Shown one piece after another: positions 27,362 through 34,347 of a stretch of DNA of 64,000 bases (position 1 is the stretch's first letter; each line of letters starts with the position of its first letter). This stretch comes from a virus. The notes beneath the pieces are model-generated. The model saw only the letters and a program-made list of their open reading frames with translations, was not told the DNA's origin and made no database searches. A program made the translations under genes and the position numbers. The stretch covers positions 118,567-182,566 of IMG/VR virus record IMGVR_UViG_3300027759_003534. One strand, written 5' to 3'.

Positions 27362-27571
27362 TTATTCTCCTTGAGTTTCGCCGGCTTCAGCGTTTGTTGC
27401 TTCTTGGGCTTTCGCCTGTTCAATCACTGCTTCTAAAAATACAGTGAGCTTGTCATACACCACACCCACTTGACTAAGTTCTGCACCGCGAAATGCACCA
27501 CGAGTGCAAGCTAGGTCGATAATGTTTTTAATAGTATCAAGATCTGCAATTGTAATTTGTGTATTATCCAT
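27362..27571 (-). CDS. Small conserved phage protein, unknown function
   Basis: The 69-aa acidic protein contains the segment CTRGAFRGAELSQVGVVYDKL, which from memory is conserved in T4-like phages next to the downstream gene. The C-terminus is a Glu/Ala-rich tail. It ends 1 bp before the ATG of the following gene. A CGTAAATA sequence 5 bp upstream of its ATG resembles the late-promoter boxes found elsewhere in the window. Confidence 0.6.
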   Translation of the reverse strand: MDNTQITIADLDTIKNIIDLACTRGAFRGAELSQVGVVYDKLTVFLEAVIEQAKAQEATNAEAGETQGE

Positions 27572-27616
27572 ATAGATATTTACGACTAATATAGGTACTT
27601 AATTTATTTTTTAAAC

Positions 27617-27643
27617 AAAAAACACCCCATTTAGGGGTGTTTT
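27617..27643 (-). terminator. Rho-independent terminator
   Basis: On the minus strand AACACCCC, a TAAAT loop and GGGGTGTT form an 8-10 bp stem followed by a T-rich run. It closes the operon of small genes that ends at 27662. The A-rich opposite flank could make it work in both directions. Confidence 0.85.
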
Positions 27644-27661
27644 GGTTAAACTGATGTAAAG

Positions 27662-27829
27662 TTATCTACGGTTTAAGTAGTAGTTAGCAACGGCGATAGC
27701 CCAGAAGACCAATGCCGCATCAAATTCACCTTGACTAAATTTTTCTGCTCCGGCAGCTGCTAGAATACCGATTATAAACCAATTAATTTCTGTAAAATTT
27801 CTTTGATACCACTGTCTAAATTTATTCAT
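27662..27829 (-). CDS. 55-aa membrane protein
   Basis: This ORF starts MNKFRQWYQRNFTEINW, with one or two hydrophobic segments (WFIIGILAAAG and ALVFWAIAVANYYL), and ends LNRR. It overlaps the upstream Cys-rich gene by 8 bp (ATGAATAA). It is probably an inner-membrane protein. Similar short proteins are frequent in T4-like cyanophages. Function unknown. Confidence 0.7.
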   Translation of the reverse strand: MNKFRQWYQRNFTEINWFIIGILAAAGAEKFSQGEFDAALVFWAIAVANYYLNRR

Positions 27830-28013
27830 CTTCTTCTCTATTAAGTTCTAAATCCTGCCCAACCATGTCTACCATGCAACTGTAGCAGGTAGGGCAAAAT
27901 GCTACAGGTAATATTCCAAAGTGTCCTTGTATGCCACCTTCGTCGTCGGCAAACTCACAGGAGCATACATTACAATTGTGATCAGTACCTACATGTTCAA
28001 ATCCTACAATCAT
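27822..28013 (-). CDS. 63-aa zinc-ribbon-like protein
   Basis: Two cysteine pairs, C-N-V-C (residues 14-17, with a third Cys at 19) and C-P-T-C (residues 40-43), are spaced as in a small zinc ribbon. The tail is acidic. It overlaps both neighbours by 4-8 bp, so it sits firmly in the minus-strand operon. It may bind nucleic acid or a protein partner; nothing more can be said. Confidence 0.6.
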   Translation of the reverse strand: MIVGFEHVGTDHNCNVCSCEFADDEGGIQGHFGILPVAFCPTCYSCMVDMVGQDLELNREEDE

Positions 28014-28408
28014 GGTGTTTCCTTAACAATGTTTTTGTATCCGGCCCAACTTGGATGAATACCATCTGGTTGTAGTCGGGTAATAGGTAATACTATATCT
28101 CCGTTTTCTGTTGCTACCTTACGAACAATTTCTTGAATGTCGGGCTTAACGGCCGGCAAGATCCAATATACCCGATTGGCTTTTGTTAGCTGTCGTATAG
28201 TTTGCAGTTCACTTTCTGTTTTAATATACTTGTGATCGTTTGATCCTAAACTGATGATAACAGTTTTAGCAATATAAGGACTTTTGCCTACATTACGATC
28301 GACCCACTGTTTGCTATTGAGTCCTCCGGTGGCATAGGCTACACATTCTTGCTTGAACATATGAGTTCCTACAGCAATACTATCACCCATTATTAAACAA
28401 TCGATCAT
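28010..28408 (-). CDS. SGNH/GDSL hydrolase
   Basis: The 132-aa protein has all SGNH blocks: LIMGDSIAVG at the start (block I Ser), GGLNS (block II Gly), SLGSNDHKY near residue 60 (block III Asn) and PDGIHPSWAGY near residue 112 (Asp/His). It is small for the family but complete. The ATG at 28408 gives an ATGA overlap with the upstream gene. It probably acts as an esterase or deacetylase on a cell-envelope or phage glycan. Confidence 0.75.
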   Translation of the reverse strand: MIDCLIMGDSIAVGTHMFKQECVAYATGGLNSKQWVDRNVGKSPYIAKTVIISLGSNDHKYIKTESELQTIRQLTKANRVYWILPAVKPDIQEIVRKVATENGDIVLPITRLQPDGIHPSWAGYKNIVKETP

Positions 28409-28632
28409 TTTGTATCTCTCAAATATGGTGGTATGTCTGTGTCTGCAATAGCCAGGCCAAAATGTTCTTTGATAATGAGATTCCAAGGCCGACCACGGCC
28501 AAATATGTTGTAACTGTAGGCCAAGTCAGCACAGTCCTGAATGATCAATTGGGCAAACAAGTCTAAGCCTTCTTGATCAGGATTATCATCGATACCTGCG
28601 GCCTGTTTAAGTTTGTTAATATTCTCGTTCAT
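28405..28632 (-). CDS. Small conserved phage protein, unknown function
   Basis: The 75-aa acidic protein contains GLDLFAQLIIQDCADLA and IIKEHFGL. An ending of the K-E-H-F-G type is recurrent among T4-like phage proteins, from memory. No membrane segment or metal motif is seen. It begins 1 bp before the stop of the upstream mini-gene region and overlaps the hydrolase by ATGA. Confidence 0.6.
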   Translation of the reverse strand: MNENINKLKQAAGIDDNPDQEGLDLFAQLIIQDCADLAYSYNIFGRGRPWNLIIKEHFGLAIADTDIPPYLRDTK

Positions 28633-28633
28633 A

Positions 28634-28753
28634 TTAAGTCTTTAAACATTCACTACGATGGATTACAGTGTACTCTGGTATGGTGCGCCAACTAAGTATG
28701 CCAACCCATATAGCCATACATACTGCAAATCCAATCCAAAATTGTTTTGTCAT
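28634..28753 (-). CDS. 39-aa membrane mini-protein
   Basis: The peptide starts MTKQFWIGFAVCMAIW and has one transmembrane helix, then a short polar tail ending ECLKT. Its ATG overlaps the upstream 23-aa ORF stop as ATGA. It is part of a chain of four mini-genes between 28634 and 29080. Confidence 0.55.
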   Translation of the reverse strand: MTKQFWIGFAVCMAIWVGILSWRTIPEYTVIHRSECLKT

Positions 28754-28821
28754 TCGCTAGTATCCACAGCAACAATAATAATTACTACCGCAATCAATAC
28801 GAAAGTAATCCACATGGCCAT
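28750..28821 (-). CDS. 23-aa hydrophobic mini-protein
   Basis: The peptide is almost all transmembrane (MAMWITFVLIAVVIIIVAV, then DTSE). A GGAGA ribosome binding site lies 7 bp before the ATG. Stop and start junctions overlap both neighbours (TAATG and ATGA), which supports it as a real gene. Confidence 0.5.
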   Translation of the reverse strand: MAMWITFVLIAVVIIIVAVDTSE

Positions 28822-28988
28822 TAGTAGTTCTCCTTAACGATGTAATATTGCGGCTTCGTATATTCTTCAACGATCCGTTGTTCTTTGATAAATCGATTCA
28901 TTTCGGGTGCCGTAAAAAACATTTTATGTACTACCGGCTTGTGAGTTGCAGTATCTACTACACTTAGGTACCAGGATTTGACAGCCAT
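28821..28988 (-). CDS. 55-aa small protein, unknown function
   Basis: The peptide starts MAVKSWYLSVVDTAT, contains KPVVHKMFFTAPEMNRF and ends YYIVKENY. It is soluble with a beta-hairpin-like start. It overlaps the flanking mini-genes by single bases (TAATG). From memory, the K-P-V-x-H-K-M-F...E-M-N-x-F pattern recurs in short T4-like phage proteins. Confidence 0.6.
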   Translation of the reverse strand: MAVKSWYLSVVDTATHKPVVHKMFFTAPEMNRFIKEQRIVEEYTKPQYYIVKENY

Positions 28989-29080
28989 TATTTTTCACTC
29001 CAAGGATCATATGCAGGAATCTCAACAAACAAGTATAAGATACAAAGTAATGCAACAAAATTAAGTACAATATCGATCAT
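28988..29080 (-). CDS. 30-aa membrane mini-protein
   Basis: The peptide begins with a transmembrane helix (MIDIVLNFVALLCILYLFV) and ends DPWSEK. Its ATG overlaps the VWA gene stop by one base (TAATG) and its own stop overlaps the next ATG in the same way. Confidence 0.5.
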   Translation of the reverse strand: MIDIVLNFVALLCILYLFVEIPAYDPWSEK

Positions 29081-30372
29081 TAGTGTTGACTTTCTTCTTC
29101 ATAGTAAGCGTATTGACCAAACGGTGGCACAATGCTTGTGGTACCGTGCATGATAAAAACTGTATCGCAATACTGCTCATCACCCCACGACCCATTAGGA
29201 TAACCGTCTGTGAACATGATATGACGCTTGGGTTCAATTTCGTTAGCTTTGAAGTATTCAAATACTGAATCAAAGTCTGTACCACCACCACCGTGGATTT
29301 CATAGCCGGTGATATCATCCAAGTTCTCTGAATCAAACTGTCGAGGATTGTAAACCTGCGTATCAAATGATAATACATGAATGCGATATGCTGGAAATTG
29401 TTCCATGATACCTGCTACTTCACTTAGGAAGTCTTTGAGCATGCGTTCGCCCATTGACCCGCTAGCATCAATACTGACAGCAATATCAATCATTGGATCC
29501 AGCTTCATACCGGGCATAACGGCATCCATATGCCAACCTCTGCGACTGTTGCGCATCCAGGTGTAGTCACTCTTGATAGTGCTTTCTAATTGCATACGGA
29601 GCAATTCACGCCAGTTCATCTTGGGTGCAGTCATGTCTTCAATAATACGCTTGACACCGGCTGGCAAGTTGCCTGCACCATCACTGGCACTTGCTGCGGC
29701 TAAGACAGCTTCTTTAATTTCGTCACGTATTTTTTGTTTTTCTTCTGCACTTATTTTAGGACGACCTTTACCCTTACCACTTTTTTCATCGCCATCACCT
29801 TCACCACTGGCATCGTTGCCTTCGCCATCTAAGTGTTCGTCTAGCATTTTGTCAATCAAACTGCTGATGTCGATCTTTTCGGCATTTTCGTACAAGATAT
29901 CATAGATCTCTTCTGAACTCATACCTTCGTATTTGTGATCATATAAACAAGGCACACTGGTAATAAACTCGCCTACCCGATGTTTCTTCAAGTCGCCATT
30001 TACACAATAATCATTGGCAATATTAAACAGCATAGGATCACGATCTCCACGACGACCAAAGTGATCATACACACAATGCAAGACCTCGTGACCAAACAAG
30101 AATTCAAGTTCTTTGGGTTTGAGCAGCTCTACAAATCGAGTATTATAATAAAAATTACGCCCGTCTGTGGCGGCAGTAGGACACCATTCGTCAGCATTTA
30201 CTAATTTCAGTCTAGTGGCCAAGTTACCAAAAAAGCTGGCACGGAGCAATAAACCCACACGGGCAGTGATCAATTTTTCACGAACTTCACGATCCAATTT
30301 AGGATCAGTAGGACCACACAAATCTTTGAACTTATCTGATTCTTTTTTGTTTACTGAAGTAGCTGTGCTCAT
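29080..30372 (-). CDS. VWA-domain protein with metallopeptidase-like N-terminus
   Basis: The 430-aa protein has an N-terminal zinc-peptidase-like motif HEVLH in FLFGHEVLHCVYDHF near residue 95 and an acidic Gly-rich linker near residues 180-205. A C-terminal von Willebrand A domain starts near residue 300, with the MIDAS motif SIDASGSM and later GGGGTDFDSVF. Such proteins pair with MoxR-type AAA ATPases to remodel or mature protein complexes, and a MoxR gene lies at 34348. Pairs of this kind occur in large T4-like phages. A strong sigma-70-like promoter precedes it. Confidence 0.85.
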   Translation of the reverse strand: MSTATSVNKKESDKFKDLCGPTDPKLDREVREKLITARVGLLLRASFFGNLATRLKLVNADEWCPTAATDGRNFYYNTRFVELLKPKELEFLFGHEVLHCVYDHFGRRGDRDPMLFNIANDYCVNGDLKKHRVGEFITSVPCLYDHKYEGMSSEEIYDILYENAEKIDISSLIDKMLDEHLDGEGNDASGEGDGDEKSGKGKGRPKISAEEKQKIRDEIKEAVLAAASASDGAGNLPAGVKRIIEDMTAPKMNWRELLRMQLESTIKSDYTWMRNSRRGWHMDAVMPGMKLDPMIDIAVSIDASGSMGERMLKDFLSEVAGIMEQFPAYRIHVLSFDTQVYNPRQFDSENLDDITGYEIHGGGGTDFDSVFEYFKANEIEPKRHIMFTDGYPNGSWGDEQYCDTVFIMHGTTSIVPPFGQYAYYEEESQH

Positions 30373-30400
30373 AAGTGTCCTAATTATTAACTATACTACT

Positions 30401-30429
30401 ATTATATACGAAATGGAATTAATGGTCAA
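30401..30429 (-). promoter_or_regulatory. Strong sigma-70-like promoter of the VWA gene
   Basis: On the minus strand TTGACC (30429-30424), a 17-bp spacer and a perfect TATAAT (30406-30401). The sequence around both boxes is nearly identical to the promoter at 35730-35758, and the region downstream of the -10 box is shared with that at 35482. Confidence 0.85.
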
Positions 30430-30449
30430 CCGTTAGTTATTGCGGTATT

Positions 30450-31442
30450 TTAACATAGATCCTCTTTGATCCATTTATTAACATAGCCATCAGCCACAAG
30501 ATTGCCTACAATACCTGTTAAAATTTTAGTCACCTGAAGAATCATATCGTTAACCCCGTTAATATGCCAATCAAATTTGTCTTCTTTGATTAGATTGTTC
30601 TCTTTTAAAAAAATTAAATCTTTTTTCATCGCTGAATATACAGACAATCTAATTAATTGAAAGTTAAAAAAATTTGCAGGTTCGTGTTCAAACGAGAGTA
30701 GTTCTTTATGCAACTGATTTTTATGTAGACGCCGTTTCAGTAAAGGGGTATCTATCACATAGCAACCACCTACAAGAAACGATCTCCAGGCCATTACCTT
30801 ATCATGTCCGTATGTGCAATAAGATGTTGTCAATAATGGAAAATCTTTGAATAACGATTTACGCCAGGCCATATTACTACCAATCAGACGGTCATCTCGA
30901 TCTGTGATTACATCGGCATATTTTACAGACTCTACTTTTATATTAGATAAGGAAAAATCTTTTGGCTTGCCTAGTGCTTTTCCTTGGCTGTCAATCATTA
31001 AAGGATTCACAAAAATCATAGATACGGTTTTATCTTCTTGGTTGAATGCCTTAATCAAAACCGAACACCGAAGAGGGTGTGAGATGTCGTCGCCGTGAGC
31101 TTGACACACCAACTCGCAGGATGCTTTTTTGGCCAACAAGTGTAGGTGATCTCTTATTAACTGTGATGATCCAATACGCATCAAGACTGTGTGTTTTGAT
31201 CCATGTTGACTGATGTAGTCAACTACTGCCCGATATGCAACAACAAAAGTATCATCGGTAGAAGCGTCATCTGATATCAGGATCTCGGCCACTACATCTT
31301 GTTGCGCTAAAACTGAAACAACTGCATCGGCAACAAATTCCGTACAGTTATAAATGGGCATGACTACGGAAATTTCTGGGTGATCTGCTCCTTGGTGAAC
31401 GACTACAAAGTTGTCCTTATAGATGCTTGAATCGTTAATCAT
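30450..31442 (-). CDS. Family 2 glycosyltransferase
   Basis: The 330-aa protein has the GT-A/GT2 start ISVVMPIYNC near residue 24, ILISDDASTDDT near residue 55 and the metal-binding HGDD near residue 117. It would transfer a sugar from a nucleotide donor to a surface glycan. The ATG at 31442 gives an 8-bp overlap with the acyltransferase-like gene; the frame extends to 31463. No membrane helices are evident. Its pairing with a NeuD-like acetyltransferase suggests modification of a host or phage glycan. Confidence 0.85.
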   Translation of the reverse strand: MINDSSIYKDNFVVVHQGADHPEISVVMPIYNCTEFVADAVVSVLAQQDVVAEILISDDASTDDTFVVAYRAVVDYISQHGSKHTVLMRIGSSQLIRDHLHLLAKKASCELVCQAHGDDISHPLRCSVLIKAFNQEDKTVSMIFVNPLMIDSQGKALGKPKDFSLSNIKVESVKYADVITDRDDRLIGSNMAWRKSLFKDFPLLTTSYCTYGHDKVMAWRSFLVGGCYVIDTPLLKRRLHKNQLHKELLSFEHEPANFFNFQLIRLSVYSAMKKDLIFLKENNLIKEDKFDWHINGVNDMILQVTKILTGIVGNLVADGYVNKWIKEDLC

Positions 31443-32085
31443 ACTCATGCCCGGGAATTCCAAGATTTTTTGAATATTCTTGCGTGTTGCGATTTATCAA
31501 GGTACTGGAGCCAATAAAACTTCCATCAGCAATGATGATTGAATTCAATACCGTAGTGTTCAAACCAATATATGTTTGCGAACCAATTGTGGTCCTGCTA
31601 CCCACCGTAACTTCGGCTGATATGAAGCAGTGGTCTTTGACCACACAGTGATGTCCTAAGTTAACACCGGAACGAACGATTGTGTTGTTGCCAATTGTAA
31701 CAAAAGGTTGCACTACGGCGCCTTCGTATATTAATACATTTTCACCAATGTTAACATTCGTTGCTACCATGGCTTGGCTGGATATGTAATTGATAAACCG
31801 GTAGCCCATGGTCTTGATTAACTCGTAGCGAGTTTGTCTGAACACGTTGGTGTTGTAAGGATTTGATATTTGAAACCCTGCAGGAAATATAAAATCAAAT
31901 TGGTCAGGCGGAAATTCTTCCTGTATGTTTTCAAATGCCACAACTGGAAGGTTTTCATAACTGGAGTTGGTAATCCTGTCTTGGTCCACGGTAAATGCTG
32001 CCACTTGGTAAGGACTGTCTACAGATAGATAATAATGAGTAGTGCTGGCCGAATCCTGATTGCCAAATATTATTACGGGTTTCAT
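31435..32085 (-). CDS. NeuD/PglD-like O-acetyltransferase
   Basis: The 216-aa protein has an N-terminal Rossmann-like half (VIIFGNQDSASTTHYYL) and a C-terminal left-handed beta-helix of hexapeptide repeats from about residue 110 (IGENVLIYEGAVVQ, IGNNTIVRSGVNLGHHC, VGSRTTIGSQTYIGL). GHHC supplies the usual catalytic His. This is the layout of sialic acid or bacillosamine acetyltransferases. The acceptor is unknown. It overlaps the GT2 gene. Confidence 0.8.
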   Translation of the reverse strand: MKPVIIFGNQDSASTTHYYLSVDSPYQVAAFTVDQDRITNSSYENLPVVAFENIQEEFPPDQFDFIFPAGFQISNPYNTNVFRQTRYELIKTMGYRFINYISSQAMVATNVNIGENVLIYEGAVVQPFVTIGNNTIVRSGVNLGHHCVVKDHCFISAEVTVGSRTTIGSQTYIGLNTTVLNSIIIADGSFIGSSTLINRNTQEYSKNLGIPGHEYD

Positions 32086-32093
32086 TTTAATAC

Positions 32094-32399
32094 TTATGTA
32101 TGATTTAGGTAGCGAAGCACAAAAAAGCTCATTTGAGCTTCGTTATAGAAGTCCAGATGTATCTGCGGTTCATAATGATAACGATTATGGAATCCTTCGC
32201 TTTTCATTACTTCCCACGTGTCTTTGTCATGCTCGACCAGACCTTTGTGATGACGTATGGTAAATCCTAGTTCACGTTTCATACGCCAGCTGACCAACAT
32301 GGTGGCACGACCGTGTTCTTCCAACAAGCGATGGTGTAGTTCCTCAAACTCACGCACACTATGGAATATGATTAGATTCTTTTTGACAGTGGTTTTCAT
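32094..32399 (-). CDS. Small phage protein of the F-x-L-[KR]-W array
   Basis: The 101-aa protein has VSWRMKRELGFTIRHH in the middle and ends MSFFVLRYLNHT. It is the largest member of the array and, from memory, resembles a small protein seen in marine T4-like phages. It starts 3 bp after the neighbouring gene. Function unknown. Confidence 0.6.
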   Translation of the reverse strand: MKTTVKKNLIIFHSVREFEELHHRLLEEHGRATMLVSWRMKRELGFTIRHHKGLVEHDKDTWEVMKSEGFHNRYHYEPQIHLDFYNEAQMSFFVLRYLNHT

Positions 32400-32402
32400 T
32401 CT

Positions 32403-32624
32403 TTACACAAATCGTAATCTAAACATTAAGGCATCCTGCTCATTGCTAAACCAATAACAATCTTCGTGTGGTCCCTCTACTACAACTGCCATGGTCATGT
32501 CTGGAAAATCCTTCCACCATGACTCATTCCATACACCTATATTGACTTGACACCAGAGCTCGCACTCGGTATAGTGAGTGTAAGTTTTAACTGGAATAGT
32601 TAATCTAGGATTACGATCAATCAT
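32403..32624 (-). CDS. Small array protein, 73 aa
   Basis: It is Trp-rich (ELWCQVNIGVWNESWW) and ends WFSNEQDALMFRLRFV, the full array signature. It overlaps the upstream member by ATGA. No known domain. Confidence 0.6.
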   Translation of the reverse strand: MIDRNPRLTIPVKTYTHYTECELWCQVNIGVWNESWWKDFPDMTMAVVVEGPHEDCYWFSNEQDALMFRLRFV

Positions 32625-32869
32625 TTGTATTTCAATCTAAACAAGGTAGCATCCGCTGGATCAACAAAGTAAAAGGCCGCGGCCTCATCAAAGTAGGCAC
32701 TAACATCCGATGTTTCGACCAACTCTGACCATACTAAACTTAACTTATTTGCCCAACAGTATTTTTTCATTGCCCACATACGAAACGCAGGATCGTTGAC
32801 CACAACCAAGTGACATTGGTCCAGTGCCGATTCAGCAGGTCTAGGTAGGGTGTAGTTGTTAACATGCAT
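32621..32869 (-). CDS. Small array protein, 82 aa
   Basis: It contains NDPAFRMWAMKKYCWANKL and ends FVDPADATLFRLKYK. The middle part matches the 24922 protein in layout (D-P-x-[FY]...W-A-M-K). It overlaps its upstream neighbour by one base and its downstream neighbour by four. Confidence 0.6.
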   Translation of the reverse strand: MHVNNYTLPRPAESALDQCHLVVVNDPAFRMWAMKKYCWANKLSLVWSELVETSDVSAYFDEAAAFYFVDPADATLFRLKYK

Positions 32870-33144
32870 TATTGGCCAAACTTTAATAGGAACATGGTGT
32901 ACTTCTTTTCATCTATAACGGCATAGTCTAACTTTATGTCATCGCCATCATAAACTAGTTTAACACCATAGTATTCTTTAACATAGTCGTAGAACGTAAG
33001 AAAACCTTGCCCAACAGGTACCACTTGTGCTAGTGCATCGTATTCATTCTTAACTTGCTGTAAGCGCAGGAAGTGTGTAGTGTCACCACCTATGATAGTG
33101 TCTAATCTGGCGGCGGTGTTGATGTAGTATTCATCCTGGCTCAT
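32869..33144 (-). CDS. Small array protein, 91 aa
   Basis: It is less Trp-rich than its neighbours, contains a helical middle and LTFYDYVKEYYGVKLVY, and ends EKKYTMFLLKFGQ. Its ATG lies 14 bp inside the upstream gene. No known domain. Confidence 0.6.
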   Translation of the reverse strand: MSQDEYYINTAARLDTIIGGDTTHFLRLQQVKNEYDALAQVVPVGQGFLTFYDYVKEYYGVKLVYDGDDIKLDYAVIDEKKYTMFLLKFGQ

Positions 33145-33418
33145 CTTGCCACCATTTGATTGTTTTTGCCTTGAGCTTGACTAAGGTAAACTCGTGAGGA
33201 TCCACTGACCGATGTCCATGCCAGATTGGATGTACTTGGTATACACCGTTACGATTTTCTACCCATACTCTACTACTGCGAGCCACAAACTCGTCGTGCG
33301 TTTTAAAACACATCTTGCCATTGTCTGCCGGGCTACAGTTGGCCATACACCACCACCGCCACTTGTCTCCGTGCGGTGTACTGTTATACTTGGGATCTAT
33401 TTCGTAATAGTAATTCAT
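33131..33418 (-). CDS. Small array protein, 95 aa
   Basis: It starts MNYYYEIDPKYNSTPHGDKW and continues RWWCMANCSPADNG. The usual ending is internal (PHEFTLVKLKAK) and is followed by a tail TIKWWQDEPG. It overlaps both neighbours. Confidence 0.55.
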   Translation of the reverse strand: MNYYYEIDPKYNSTPHGDKWRWWCMANCSPADNGKMCFKTHDEFVARSSRVWVENRNGVYQVHPIWHGHRSVDPHEFTLVKLKAKTIKWWQDEPG

Positions 33419-33633
33419 TTAGCCCACTTCAATTGAAAATATGTTGCCCATTGTTTGTCCTTAAAATCAAACTCCACTGTGGCCGGAGTTATTATATCAT
33501 CGCCTAACCATGTATTTACTGCCGGAGTGAATCGCCAAGTGTAATCAACGTCACGACGCAGGCCTTGATCTGCAATTTGATCGTTGTATAAGAAAGCCTC
33601 GTGGGCTGTTTTAACTGTGATCTTCAACCCCAT
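33415..33633 (-). CDS. Small array protein, 72 aa
   Basis: The ATG at 33633 is chosen because it lies just inside the upstream stop; the frame opens at 33648. It contains DVDYTWRFTPAVNTWLGDD and ends KQWATYFQLKWAK. The downstream overlap is ATGA. Confidence 0.55.
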   Translation of the reverse strand: MGLKITVKTAHEAFLYNDQIADQGLRRDVDYTWRFTPAVNTWLGDDIITPATVEFDFKDKQWATYFQLKWAK

Positions 33634-33842
33634 TGTAACATGAACCAAGTGTAATCTTCGTCGCGGTCGAATATATAGTAAACTGTTTCAGCAGGACTAT
33701 TAGGATCAATCCTGCACTTAAACGCTTCACGCCAACGCCGTCCGTACTGTCTAGGCTGTTCTAAATTCTCAACAGGTAATGTCCGCCTGGCATTCCAGTA
33801 TGCATGGTTAAACGCATCGTCTAGGACATTAACTCTAATCAT
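33624..33842 (-). CDS. Small array protein, 72 aa
   Basis: The ATG at 33842 gives an ATGA overlap; the frame opens earlier at 33881. It contains WNARRTLPVENL and a basic stretch, then DRDEDYTWFMLQWG at the end, the clearest form of the shared motif. Confidence 0.55.
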   Translation of the reverse strand: MIRVNVLDDAFNHAYWNARRTLPVENLEQPRQYGRRWREAFKCRIDPNSPAETVYYIFDRDEDYTWFMLQWG

Positions 33843-34030
33843 GACCACCTTAACATAAACAACACATAGTCTGAATCCCATTCGAATTCAAACACACCTT
33901 CGCTAATGAACAACCAAGGCCCTTCACAATGCTCGTCGCACCATTTGATACAAGGTGTCCAACCTTGATATCTGTGACCTGACACTGGATCTGAATTTGC
34001 TATGGGTGCCATAACACTAGCTATTTTCAT
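33839..34030 (-). CDS. Small array protein, 63 aa
   Basis: This compact member has CIKWCDEHCEGPWLFIS in the middle (three Cys) and ends EWDSDYVLFMLRWS. It overlaps both neighbours by ATGA. Confidence 0.6.
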   Translation of the reverse strand: MKIASVMAPIANSDPVSGHRYQGWTPCIKWCDEHCEGPWLFISEGVFEFEWDSDYVLFMLRWS

Positions 34031-34278
34031 ACCGGATTACCGTGCCGTATCTTAAACCAACTCAATTCTTCGTCGCCACGTAGGTAAACAGTACAGCCGG
34101 CTAGTCTAATCTCAAATCCCCAATGCGGATTGTATATAGTATCACGATCAACCTGTTCAGCTAGTCCATAAGTCTGCGATAGCCATTGCCTTACTGAGTG
34201 GAACTCCAACATTCGACCTATCCTAATTAGATACTTAAAATGATTGTTCGGTCTAGTGTCTTCTAAGGTATAGTTCAT
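34027..34278 (-). CDS. Small array protein, 83 aa, first of the array
   Basis: It starts MNYTLEDTRPNNHFKYLIRI and ends GDEELSWFKIRHGNPV, a relaxed version of the motif. It is the promoter-proximal gene of the nine-gene array and follows a structured 48-bp element. Confidence 0.6.
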   Translation of the reverse strand: MNYTLEDTRPNNHFKYLIRIGRMLEFHSVRQWLSQTYGLAEQVDRDTIYNPHWGFEIRLAGCTVYLRGDEELSWFKIRHGNPV

Positions 34279-34291
34279 AGTATAAAAGGTT

Positions 34292-34339
34292 GGAGGGCGG
34301 TGCGAACACAGCCCGTGTAATACCGCTACACCACCCTCC
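34292..34339 (-). other. Structured RNA element with tRNA-like D-arm
   Basis: Between the MoxR gene and the small-protein array, GGAGGGTGGTG (34339-34329) pairs with CACCGCCCTCC (34302-34292) over 11 bp with one mismatch. Inside lies GTGTAGCGGTATTACAC, which has the stem and G-G loop of a tRNA D-arm. There is no anticodon arm and no proper T-run, so it is neither a normal tRNA nor a clear terminator. It may be a processing site, tRNA remnant or regulatory hairpin. Confidence 0.55.
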
Positions 34340-34347
34340 TTGGACGA

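Noticed and set aside
34292-34339. Simple rho-independent terminator after the MoxR gene
   Set aside because: The stem is interrupted by a second structured arm and is not followed by a clear T-run.
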